A DNA stretch of 57,510 bases from an uncultured Eubacteriales bacterium. GTDB taxonomy: Bacteria > Bacillota > Clostridia > Christensenellales > CAG-138. A program made the translations under genes and the position numbers. The stretch spans positions 1 through 57,510 of the forward strand of contig UQYI01000017.1 of NCBI GenBank assembly GCA_900545265.1, written 5' to 3'. The notes below the pieces were generated by a model. That model was not told the DNA's origin. It saw only the letters and a program-made list of their open reading frames with translations, and searched no databases. Positions 28,198-35,752 of this stretch are shown here, piece after piece. Position 1 is the first letter of the stretch, and each line of letters begins with the position of its first letter.

Positions 28198-29473
28198 GAG
28201 GCATCCTCCATCCGGTAGTTTTCAGATCCAGATCCTCCGTCATATAATTGGCGCCCTGGGTGGTATTGCCTCCCACCACGGTGCCGTTTGTGGTGATGGT
28301 GAAGGGCCCGTGCAGGTCAAAGGCCATCAACGCAGGTATATCGTGTACCCCGATCAGAGTTTCGATATGCGGGTAGGTCATGGTCTTTACATCCCCGCTG
28401 TGCACCACCGCATCCACCCTGGGATCGGAAATGACCAGCAGATCCCCGGGTTTTTCGCTGGAAACACCGGGCATAACAGACACGGCCTTCATACCCAGCC
28501 GCTCCGATCATATGTGAAGCATCTGCTGTTCCAGCTGGCAGTGCCCCATACCACACTTGGTATTAATGGTGATATCTGCGTGGAGATAGTCACGGGCAAA
28601 TTCTGCCGCCATCATGGAGGAAACCTCTTTGGCGGTGGTTTCGGTCTTGCCGGCCGTGACGATCATGCCTACAAACTCGATATCCTTGCCGTGACGGGCA
28701 TACAGCTCCCTGATCATCGGCTCTTCCTGCATGTAATACAGCAGGTTCATATAGCGGTAGATCATGGCGCCGTCCAGCATTTCGTTGGGATGGATCACAA
28801 AGGGCAAAGTGCCCATGCCGCTTTGACCATACATGAAGAACTGCTGCACATCAAAGCCGGCCCACTGGCTGGTCAGATAGGCCACCTTGGGCAAAGGCTT
28901 GCCATCGGGGCCGGGGCCTACGGGCGTCAGTTCATATACCTTCTTCTCGTTCGGTTCCCTGCCGATGCCCAGCTTGGCCAGCCAAACGGCTACTTTCAAG
29001 GCAGCCAGCTTCTGCGCCTGACAGTAGGCAGCGGGGGTAACGCCTTCCTTAGGCCGCACATCCAGAATGATATGAATGTGGCGGGAAAGCATGGAAATAT
29101 CTGCAATGGGTCCCCGCATATCCAGCAATCCCTTAAAGTTCGCCTTCAGCGGGTACAGCTCGCTGATGAGCACGCCCCGCAGCGCCACGGTGCGGCCGTC
29201 TCCGGCGGGCACCAGCTTCCCCAGATAGCCGGGAAAGGTAGCGTCCGGGTCGTCAGCCTTGACCCGGGGCTGGGTGCAGTCTGTCAGCCCCAGGATACGC
29301 ACATCGTCTCCCGGAGAGGCGATGAATATCTCCACCGTATCAAAGGAGGATGTATCAAACTGGCTGATAAGCTCCTGCTTGTTTATGGTCAGCTCGCTGC
29401 CGCACAGCTGCGTTTTTTCTCCGAAGGAAACCTTGGTGATGTCAATATAGTCTATTTCCAGTCTTTTGCTCAC
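28187..29473 (-). CDS. GrdE/GrdG/GrdI-type component B subunit with an in-frame UGA (possible selenoprotein)
   Basis: Read through a UGA at codon 322, the frame gives 428 residues, the length of GrdE as I know it. The N-terminus (ITKVSFGEKTQLCGSELTIN) and the middle (FDTVEIFIASPGDDVRI; DMRGPIADIS; HGKDIEFVGMIVTA) match the family. Two odd points. First, the frame is the same before and after the UGA (MLHI-UGA-SERLGMKAVSVM), so a single-base indel does not explain it; it is either selenocysteine or a nonsense mutation. Second, GrdE is cleaved at Cys242 to form a pyruvoyl cofactor, but here residues 152-306 contain no Cys. Start GTG at 29473 has an AAGAAGG site. It forms an operon with the GrdB-type gene and two membrane proteins. 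Confidence 0.75.
28483..28510 (-). promoter_or_regulatory. In-frame UGA and possible SECIS-like hairpin in the GrdE-type gene
   Basis: The UGA is at 28510-28508. Downstream, CGGCT pairs with GGCCG around a 9-base loop starting GGGT (28501-28483). It is weaker than the hairpin in the GrdB-type gene, so support for selenocysteine insertion is moderate at best. Confidence 0.4.
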
Positions 29474-29507
29474 TTGGATACCTTCTTTCCTGTTTTTATG
29501 GAAAGGC

Positions 29508-30197
29508 TCACTCGTTCTTGAGCCAGACATTCTTCTTGGTAAGGAGCAGCGCCACGGCAATGGTGCCGAAAATGCTCACGATATCAATGAAGCCGCTGAG
29601 ACCGGAGAACACATACGTGAACAGCACCCGCACCAGAATAGCTACACCCAGGCCCAGAGGGATCATCTTGGGCTGACCCCAGGATACCATGATAAAGCAG
29701 GCACCCATAAGGGCGGGAAGCATATAGTTCATGGAGCCGGAAATGCTCTCGGGAAGTGCCGCCAGAGCTGCCGCACCGCCGATAACGCCTACAGCCAGAA
29801 TAGCGATATTGATGAAAGTGGAGATAGCAGAACCTATATTGGCACAGATCTCTGCTTCGGGTGTACCGGGCTCTACGCCGGCAGCCTGCTCAGCCGCAAT
29901 GGAGCAGGGCACACGCATGTTGGAGATCTGCCCGGAGATGTTGGACATATAGGTACCTGCAACACCCAGAATGGGGAAAAACTGGATGGGCTGCATGACC
30001 CAGGAAATGCCCACAATGCCGGCAATGGAGAGCCAGCCGGAGATTACCGGACCAGCCTCGGGCCACCAGCCGTAGAAGATGCCCAGGTACAATACCGGCA
30101 AAAAGCCCAGAAGCAGGCCCGCCAGATTGGTGATCTTGCCCCACTTGTGGATATAAGGCAAATAAATGACTTCAAGCTTTTCCTTGCTGTTGCTCAT
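29508..30197 (-). CDS. Membrane protein, second subunit of a putative transporter pair
   Basis: The 229-residue protein has about six hydrophobic segments (for example NLAGLLLGFLPVLYLGIFYG and AILAVGVIGGAAALAAL) and a short basic C-terminus. I do not recognise a named family. It lies 17 bases after the DUF5058-like gene and 34 bases before the GrdE-type gene, all in one direction with good ribosome binding sites (GGAGG here). The context suggests that the two membrane proteins move the reductase substrate or product across the membrane. That is inference only. Confidence 0.7.
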   Translation of the reverse strand: MSNSKEKLEVIYLPYIHKWGKITNLAGLLLGFLPVLYLGIFYGWWPEAGPVISGWLSIAGIVGISWVMQPIQFFPILGVAGTYMSNISGQISNMRVPCSIAAEQAAGVEPGTPEAEICANIGSAISTFINIAILAVGVIGGAAALAALPESISGSMNYMLPALMGACFIMVSWGQPKMIPLGLGVAILVRVLFTYVFSGLSGFIDIVSIFGTIAVALLLTKKNVWLKNE

Positions 30198-30214
30198 ACG
30201 ATGCTATCCTCCGA

Positions 30215-30907
30215 TCAATGAATAAGGGACACAATGACGATGGCGCCAATAAGGGCAAAGGTCAATGCCCACTCCCGAAGCCATCCGGCCTTAACCTTGG
30301 AATTGATGAGATAAATGATGACCATAATGGCCGCACCGATCAGGCAGGCCACGGAGTTCATGTTCAGGGAGAATACATGACTGCTGGCCAGAGAAGCCAT
30401 ACCGCCCACCATGGCGCCGCCGGCAATGGCATTCATCTTGGCAGGATTGCCGCCGGAAAGCTTGTGCTGCACCTTGTCCATCTTGTCGGTAAAGAGAATG
30501 GAGAAAATGATCCAGCCCAGAGAACCGGTGATCATAACGTACACGCCGTTGATAAAGGCCTGGGAGGTCATGGCTTCCGCAGTGGCTCCGGAAGCGGTGA
30601 CGCCGAAGTTGAAGGCCATGGATTCAAACACCACGTTGCCGATGTAGGAAAGACGCATCCAGGAGATGGGGCCGCCGGCGATGCCCAGCAGTGCCAGCAT
30701 GCCGGAAAGAATGGCCAGAGACGGTCCGATGGAAGAGACGGCACTGGCACGAATGGCAGATTTGAGCTGCGCCTTGGTCATGCCGATCTCCAGACCGCAC
30801 TTGTACGCCTTGCGGGCGAACATGGCCGCCTGTACGACCACCACCAGGATGGCCGGCACCACGCAGAGCCACATAGCCAGGCTGCCTGCGATTTTCAGGT
30901 AATCCAT
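30215..30907 (-). CDS. DUF5058-family membrane protein
   Basis: The 230-residue protein has about six membrane segments. Its N-terminal half (ARKAYKCGLEIGMTKAQLK, ASAVSSIGPSLAILSGMLAL, GGPISWMRLSYIG) resembles DUF5058 proteins as I remember them. AAGGAGG precedes the ATG. It is the first gene of the reductase operon, downstream of the promoter at 30987-31014. DUF5058 proteins lack a known function; the location next to a second small membrane protein and a reductase fits substrate uptake. Confidence 0.75.
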   Translation of the reverse strand: MDYLKIAGSLAMWLCVVPAILVVVVQAAMFARKAYKCGLEIGMTKAQLKSAIRASAVSSIGPSLAILSGMLALLGIAGGPISWMRLSYIGNVVFESMAFNFGVTASGATAEAMTSQAFINGVYVMITGSLGWIIFSILFTDKMDKVQHKLSGGNPAKMNAIAGGAMVGGMASLASSHVFSLNMNSVACLIGAAIMVIIYLINSKVKAGWLREWALTFALIGAIVIVSLIH

Positions 30908-30986
30908 TTTTGTTCCTCCTTAAAGTACCCTGTTTTTCCAATATGCGCCGATAACAGGAATGGCGCATAATTAATTGGTTGCTATC

Positions 30987-31014
30987 ATTATAGCGCTTCC
31001 ATCGTTCCTATCAA
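30987..31014 (-). promoter_or_regulatory. Promoter of the reductase operon
   Basis: On the minus strand TTGATA (31014-31009), 16 bases, TATAAT (30992-30987), about 80 bases before the DUF5058-like ATG. Confidence 0.7.
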
Positions 31015-31029
31015 TACTTTAAGAAATTG

Positions 31030-31070
31030 TTCGATTATTCAGAATTGTCACGCAATTTCGACAAATCGAA
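31030..31070. promoter_or_regulatory. Operator-like region between divergent promoters
   Basis: TTCGATT (31030-31036) and AATCGAA (31064-31070) are an exact inverted repeat. Between them, 31034-31048 holds the core TTCAGAA of the CodY box (AATTTTCWGAAAATT) but with about five mismatches in the flanks. The region lies upstream of both -35 elements. A CodY gene is the second gene to the right. Confidence 0.4.
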
Positions 31071-31075
31071 TTGTG

Positions 31076-31105
31076 TAGACTGCACGGCATTTTCCGTCTT
31101 ATAAT
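31076..31105 (+). promoter_or_regulatory. Promoter of the MFS transporter gene
   Basis: TATAAT at 31100-31105 is a perfect -10. The -35 is weak (TAGACT, 18-base spacing), which would suit activation or repression from the adjacent operator region. Confidence 0.5.
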
Positions 31106-31176
31106 GCAGAAATGGCACAATGCTTTTCCTTGCGCCCATATCTTTTTTCTCTATGCATTCGAGGTATGCTTTATTT

Positions 31177-32463
31177 ATGGTTATTCGGATTTTTATGCAA
31201 AAGCTGAAAAGATTTTTCCTATCCCGCTATGCCTGGTGCATCGTGCTGTGCGGCTGTGCCGTTTACGGTACCACTCTGGGCGCCCTGGGCTACACTGTGG
31301 GCAACTTCTTTTTGCCCATCAGCCGTGAGTTCGGCTGCGGTATCGGGGAGGTTTCCTTATATGTGACCATCAACAGCATAGTCATTGCTCTGTTCATTCC
31401 TTTGACCCGTGCCTTTACCGCCCGGCATATGCGCCTCTCCCTCAGTCTGGGGGCCGGGCTGCTGGTGCTGGCCCTGCTGGGCATGTCGCAGGTTAAAAGC
31501 CTGTGGCAGCTGTATGGCTGCGCGGTAATTCTGGGCGCCGGCAGCGGCTTCTTCAACGGTGCTACAGTACCTACCCTTATCGACAGCTGGTTTTATAAGA
31601 AAAAAGGAACGGCTCTGGGCATCTGCCTTTCCAGTGCAGCTTTGATAGGCGCCATTATGAACCCGGTGCTTTCCGGGATCATTGCCGCTTCCTCCTGGCG
31701 CAGCGGATATTTGTTTCTGGCCGGGCTGGTGGCGGTTGTGCTGCTGCCCCTTATGGCACTGGTCATCCGGCCGGATCCTGCCTCCATGGGGCTGAAGCCG
31801 TATGGCTTTGATCCTGCTGCCGCCCCCGCTCAAAGCGGTAAAAGGGCAGACAATGCGCTGAGCGGTCTGTCCATGAAGGAAGCGCTGGCCAGCTTTCCCT
31901 TCTGGGCGATGATGCTCATGGCGCCAGCTTTTTCCATCGGATTCGGACTGACTTCCCACCTGCCCACCTATGCTTCTTCCATCGGTATCGGAGCCTCCGC
32001 AGGAGCCATCCTTACCTCCGCCTCTCTGGTAGGCGGTATGCTGGGCAAGCTTACACTGGGCATGCTCAACGACCGGTTTTCTACCAGAGTCCCTCTGTGT
32101 GCCGCCCAGTTATGTGTGGTGCTGGGGGTGGAGGTGCTGTTTGTCAGTCAGGGCTCTCCCCTTCTGCTGGGGCTGGGTGCGCTGATCTTCGGCTACGGTT
32201 CCTGCACTACCGCCCTGATGCCCGCCATGCTTACTTCCGCCCTGTTTGGCCAACGGGATTACAACCGGATCCTTACCTGGTTCACCACCTCCAGCAGTCT
32301 GTTGGGCGGCTTCGGCAGCACCCTGTATGGCCTGCTGTATGACGCCGCCGGGGATTACGTCTCCTCCATGCTGGTGTGCATGGCCGTAGCTTCCCTTTGC
32401 CTGCTGCTGGGCCTTGCCAGCCTTTGGGTCGCCGGAAAAAAAGATTACGCCGGCAGGATATGA
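31177..32463 (+). CDS. MFS transporter
   Basis: The protein has about 428 residues and 12 predicted membrane segments in two halves. The cytoplasmic motif between segments 8 and 9 (GKLTLGMLNDRFSTR) follows the MFS motif A pattern GxLxDRxxxR. The overall pattern resembles the oxalate/formate antiporter-like group. The start is uncertain: in-frame ATGs occur at 31120, 31153, 31177 and 31195, and only 31177 has a weak GAGG site upstream. It is divergent from the reductase operon and shares its regulatory region, so a linked substrate is plausible. Confidence 0.75.
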   Translation: MVIRIFMQKLKRFFLSRYAWCIVLCGCAVYGTTLGALGYTVGNFFLPISREFGCGIGEVSLYVTINSIVIALFIPLTRAFTARHMRLSLSLGAGLLVLALLGMSQVKSLWQLYGCAVILGAGSGFFNGATVPTLIDSWFYKKKGTALGICLSSAALIGAIMNPVLSGIIAASSWRSGYLFLAGLVAVVLLPLMALVIRPDPASMGLKPYGFDPAAAPAQSGKRADNALSGLSMKEALASFPFWAMMLMAPAFSIGFGLTSHLPTYASSIGIGASAGAILTSASLVGGMLGKLTLGMLNDRFSTRVPLCAAQLCVVLGVEVLFVSQGSPLLLGLGALIFGYGSCTTALMPAMLTSALFGQRDYNRILTWFTTSSSLLGGFGSTLYGLLYDAAGDYVSSMLVCMAVASLCLLLGLASLWVAGKKDYAGRI

Positions 32464-32491
32464 TCTCTGCTTTTCCTTTTTTGCCTCACGG

Positions 32492-32520
32492 TTGACAAAT
32501 TTCTCCCTGGATTATAAAAT
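32492..32520 (+). promoter_or_regulatory. Promoter of codY
   Basis: TTGACA (32492-32497), 17 bases, TAAAAT (32515-32520), about 60 bases before the codY ATG. Confidence 0.75.
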
Positions 32521-32580
32521 CATTAAAAACCGGTATGCTTCGGAAGGGACGAAGTTTGCCCGTATCAATGGGAGGACCCT

Positions 32581-33393
32581 ATGGAACCCCTGCTTGCCCG
32601 CATCCACCAGCTCAATGCTCTGTTCCGTCAGCAGCTGTTTCAGGATATCACGCTGCCCGATGTGGAAGCGGCCCTTTCCCGGATCGTAAGCTGCAACATA
32701 TGCTTCTGTCTGCCGGAAGGGGATATTCTTCATCTCAATCCGCGGACGGGTTTTGCCCCTGCAGATGCTGCCGCCCATGCTATGGCCAGAGATGCCGGGC
32801 TCAGCCGGTATACGCATGCCCTCTCCGGCCCACTGGTGAACCGCCCCGTAGAAGAGCCTTTCTGCCTGCTGCTCCCCGCCGGACAGCATCCGGAGCCTCG
32901 CTATTTTTCCTTTTTCCCCGCCTATGGGGACTGCACCTATATTGCCTGCCTCATAGCCTGGCATCCGGACGGACAGATGCTCTCTCAGGATGACGCTGTT
33001 CTTTGTGAAGTCGCCTCCAGCATTCTGGGAATGGTCTTCTGCCGGGCACGAAATAAAAACGACGAGTGGGATCGGATCCAGATGGCGGCGGCCCAGGTGG
33101 CCGTCAGCGTCCTGTCCTATTCTGAATACAGCGCCGCCCGGGAGATTTTCCGTCACATCCGCAAGGATGAATGCATTCTGGTTGTCAGCAAGCTTTCCAA
33201 AGAGATCTATGTGACCCGCTCCATTATCTCCGGTGCACTGAAAAAACTGGAAAGCTCCGAGATCATCGTTGTGCGTTCCCTTGGCACCAAAGGCACCTAT
33301 ATACGGGTCATCAATCCCTTTATCTTTAATGCGCTGGATAACGAAACGCCCCTGATGCACAGCCATACGCCAGCCAAATTTACCATCCGCTGA
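32581..33393 (+). CDS. codY: CodY-type GTP/branched-chain amino acid-sensing regulator
   Basis: The 270-residue protein ends with a winged helix nearly identical in pattern to CodY: LSYSEYSAAREIFRHI, LVVSKLSKEIYVTRSIISGA, LKKLESSEIIVVRSLGTKGT and YIRVINPF. The N-terminal half matches the GAF-like sensor region (ARIHQLNALFRQQLFQDITL). CodY represses genes of amino acid use when GTP and branched-chain amino acids are plentiful. The gene is not in the usual codV-clpQ-clpY-codY locus; it follows an MFS gene next to an amino-acid-reductase-like operon, so it may be a local regulator or the sole genomic copy. Confidence 0.88.
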   Translation: MEPLLARIHQLNALFRQQLFQDITLPDVEAALSRIVSCNICFCLPEGDILHLNPRTGFAPADAAAHAMARDAGLSRYTHALSGPLVNRPVEEPFCLLLPAGQHPEPRYFSFFPAYGDCTYIACLIAWHPDGQMLSQDDAVLCEVASSILGMVFCRARNKNDEWDRIQMAAAQVAVSVLSYSEYSAAREIFRHIRKDECILVVSKLSKEIYVTRSIISGALKKLESSEIIVVRSLGTKGTYIRVINPFIFNALDNETPLMHSHTPAKFTIR

Positions 33394-33420
33394 AGATGTA
33401 ATTTCATACGCTCTCAAATA

Positions 33421-33454
33421 AAAACGGATCCTCCTGAAAGAGAGGATCCGTTTT
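33421..33454. terminator. Bidirectional terminator after codY
   Basis: AAAACGGATCCTC-CTGAAA-GAGAGGATCCGTTTT, between converging genes. Confidence 0.85.
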
Positions 33455-33465
33455 GCATGACAGTT

Positions 33466-33906
33466 TCAGACCTGCTTTGCGTTTCTATAAGAAAGCAATA
33501 TATGGCACGGGGCAAACACCAGGGCCGCCAGAATCAGCAAGATCGAACGGCTCAGAAACCCGCTGGCCAAAAACAGCAGCGAAGGCAGAATGGATAAGGC
33601 TAACGCCCTGAACAGGCTGCTCTTATTAAAGCATATCCCCCAGATAACACAGTATGCAAGCAGCAATACCGCATCTAAAACAAGATATAAGGCAAAAGCC
33701 TCGTCTGACGGCCAACCGAAGCAGGTACCTGGGACCTGCAGCCACATAAAGATAAAGCAGCCAAAGCGGCCTATCTGTTCCAGCGTTTCCACCAGATGAT
33801 TGTGCCAGGCGTTTTCAAAACCTTCCCTGTGACGAAGGGCAAACAGGATGTTGGGGATCAGCAGGATTCCTACAAACAGCAGCCCCCATAGATTCACGAT
33901 CTTCAT
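33466..33906 (-). CDS. Hypothetical membrane protein
   Basis: The 146-residue protein has about four to five hydrophobic segments, for example IVNLWGLLFVGILLIPNILF and ILLILAALVFAPCHILLSY, and the central motif RFGCFIFMWLQVP. I do not recognise a family name, although similar short proteins are common in Clostridia. The start at 33906 has GGAG upstream; that GGAG overlaps an earlier in-frame ATG at 33918. No functional context. Confidence 0.6.
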   Translation of the reverse strand: MKIVNLWGLLFVGILLIPNILFALRHREGFENAWHNHLVETLEQIGRFGCFIFMWLQVPGTCFGWPSDEAFALYLVLDAVLLLAYCVIWGICFNKSSLFRALALSILPSLLFLASGFLSRSILLILAALVFAPCHILLSYRNAKQV

Positions 33907-34217
33907 ATTTTTCTCCATTATGATTTTGTACGTGGTATAGCGGTTTCAATCCGCTCCCGTGATACCAACCTCATTCTTGTGAACTGCTCATTTAGGAAAT
34001 GTAATCATTTTCATCATACATGAAGCGCACATAGAGCCAGTATCATCTATATATCCACTGCCCAACTTTTCGGTTTCGTATCATTCTGCATTTTTCGATA
34101 TGCTTTTGCAATTTCTTCTTTTTTACTGCCATAGAAAAACGTCTACAAGCCGTTTCGTGTACTCCTGCAAAACGAACTCGAATAGGCAGCGATTTCCGTC
34201 ATATTTGCAGGTATAGC
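33907..34217. other. Intergenic stretch with no gene seen
   Basis: This AT-richer stretch shows no long frame, tRNA or strong hairpin on either strand. It contains the upstream region of the minus-strand membrane-protein gene and ends at the terminator of tRNA-Arg. Confidence 0.5.
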
Positions 34218-34248
34218 AAAAGACTCACCACATTGGGTGAGTCTTTTT
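34218..34248. terminator. Terminator beside tRNA-Arg
   Basis: AAAAGACTCACC-ACATT-GGGTGAGTCTTTTT; it sits 23 bases past the tRNA 3' end in the direction of transcription, with a T run also on the minus strand. Confidence 0.8.
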
Positions 34249-34270
34249 ATACCAACTAATGTCAGTATTA

Positions 34271-34346
34271 TGGCGCGCCTGGCAGGATTCGAACCTGCGA
34301 CCTACCGGTTCGTAGCCGGGCACTCTATCCGCTGAGCTACAGGCGC
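34271..34346 (-). tRNA. tRNA-Arg(ACG)
   Basis: The minus strand reads GCGCCTGTAGCTCAGCGGAT..., with anticodon loop CTACGAA (ACG), GGTTCGAATCC T arm and encoded CCA; 76 bases with a perfect GCGCCTG/CAGGCGC acceptor. Confidence 0.96.
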
Positions 34347-34421
34347 ATTCCCGGAACACTTATTTATTGTAGCCATCTTTTCCGGAAAAGTCAATAGGGA
34401 AAATCAAATTCCGCACACTTT

Positions 34422-34865
34422 TTACTTCTTTTCTTCCGGTGCAAAGTTGAAAGGAAGCTCTTCCCCGGCGGTAACGACTTTTTCGATCCCGGCATTTTTG
34501 ATCAGTCTGGAGCAGATCAGGCAGGGCTGAGGCGTGGCCAATTTCTTTCCGTTCTCAAAGCCAAAAAGATACAGGGTGGAGCCCAGCATCTCGTTGCGGC
34601 TGGCAGAGATAATGGCATTGCATTCTGCATGAACGGCCACGCATTTTTCATACTGCTCTCCATGGGGTATGCCATGGGCCTCCCGCCAGCAAACGCCTAC
34701 ATCGCAGCAGTTATCCTCCCCACGGGGAGCGCCGTTGTAGCCGGTAGCCACGATCTCATCGTTCTTAACGATAACGGCCCCGTACTGCCGCCGCAGACAG
34801 GTGGAGCGTTTGGCCACGGCGGCGGCGATATCCAGATAGTAGTCCTTTTTGCTGACCCGTTCCAT
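34422..34865 (-). CDS. dCMP deaminase (ComEB-like)
   Basis: The 147-residue protein is a cytidine/deoxycytidylate deaminase: KRSTCLRRQYGAVIVKND at the start, the zinc and proton-shuttle motif VHAECNAI (HAE) and PCLICSRLI (PCxxC). It converts dCMP to dUMP for thymidylate synthesis in the cytoplasm. The start at 34865 follows GGAGGTG; the open frame extends 64 codons further without family similarity. Confidence 0.9.
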   Translation of the reverse strand: MERVSKKDYYLDIAAAVAKRSTCLRRQYGAVIVKNDEIVATGYNGAPRGEDNCCDVGVCWREAHGIPHGEQYEKCVAVHAECNAIISASRNEMLGSTLYLFGFENGKKLATPQPCLICSRLIKNAGIEKVVTAGEELPFNFAPEEKK

Positions 34866-35001
34866 GGGCACCTCCGGTTTTTCTTTTATTTTCGCAGGGA
34901 AAGGGCGATTCGTCAACCCCTCTCGCCCTTTTTGCCGCCTTGACCCTCCGCCCCGATATGCTTTAATGAAGACAAAGTCAATTTTGCAGGAGGTATTTTC
35001 C

Positions 35002-35646
35002 ATGGAACAGGTACCGATCATCGAACACCGCTGGCCCGGCCTGCTGGGCGCTGCCATCTTTTCTCTGGGAGGAGGGATGCTGTATATACTCCTGTATCCT
35101 TTCGCCTTCTGGAGTGCCCTGGGCGGACTGACCGGGATACTTCTGGGCCTGTGGGGTTATAAGCTTCTGGGAAAAAAGAGCAGCGGGTTTGGCGTGGCCG
35201 CAGCGGCAGGAACCACACTGCTCTGGCTGCTGGCGGCCTGGTATCTGTGTCTGAGCCGGGATGTGTATGAATCCTTTGCCGACTGGTATGCCAAAGGGCT
35301 TGTAGAATACCGCATTTCCTATTGGCAGGCGCTGCAGGGTGCATTCCTGTTTTTTCAGGAACCATCGGTGGCCGGAGCCTATATCCGGGATCTGCTGCTG
35401 GCAGTGCTCCTGACCGCTCTGGGTGCATTCGGCAGCGTGATCTTTCTTCTGGGCCGGGAAGAGCCTTTACCAGCGGAGGGACCTGCTACCCCTGCAGAAG
35501 AAGAGGAGGAAGAACCACCCGTCGATCCGGATGCGCCTCTTCCTCCCGAACCTGAGGGGGAGGACTTTCTGGTAGCGCCGCCCATGCCCGGGGTAGCCCG
35601 TCCTCTGGTGATCCCGGGGATCCCGGAAGACCGGCATCCGGAATAA
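35002..35646 (+). CDS. Membrane protein with acidic, proline-rich tail
   Basis: The 214-residue protein has four or five membrane segments in the first 150 residues, then a tail rich in Glu and Pro (EEEEEEPPVDPDAPLPPEPE) that is probably cytoplasmic and disordered. GGAGG precedes the ATG. I do not recognise the family. It is a single gene between the divergent deaminase gene and a terminator. Confidence 0.65.
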   Translation: MEQVPIIEHRWPGLLGAAIFSLGGGMLYILLYPFAFWSALGGLTGILLGLWGYKLLGKKSSGFGVAAAAGTTLLWLLAAWYLCLSRDVYESFADWYAKGLVEYRISYWQALQGAFLFFQEPSVAGAYIRDLLLAVLLTALGAFGSVIFLLGREEPLPAEGPATPAEEEEEEPPVDPDAPLPPEPEGEDFLVAPPMPGVARPLVIPGIPEDRHPE

Positions 35647-35702
35647 CGCCCTTTTGCAGATTCACGCTTCCGGCATTTTTCTCTGTCCCCTTCTCCCTGT
35701 GC

Positions 35703-35735
35703 AAAAGGCTCCTCCGTATAAACGGAAGAGCCTTC
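35703..35735. terminator. Terminator between converging genes
   Basis: AAGGCTC-c-TCCGT/ACGGA-a-GAGCCTT, with a T run on the minus strand after the RCC1-like gene. Confidence 0.75.
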
Positions 35736-35752
35736 GTTCACATTTTATATAC

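Noticed and set aside
28317..28556. Reading MLH-MIGAAGYEG in another frame over the UGA of the GrdE-type gene
   Set aside because: It would need two compensating frameshifts within about 30 bases. The single-frame reading with UGA keeps length and family sequence on both sides, so it is preferred, though not proven.
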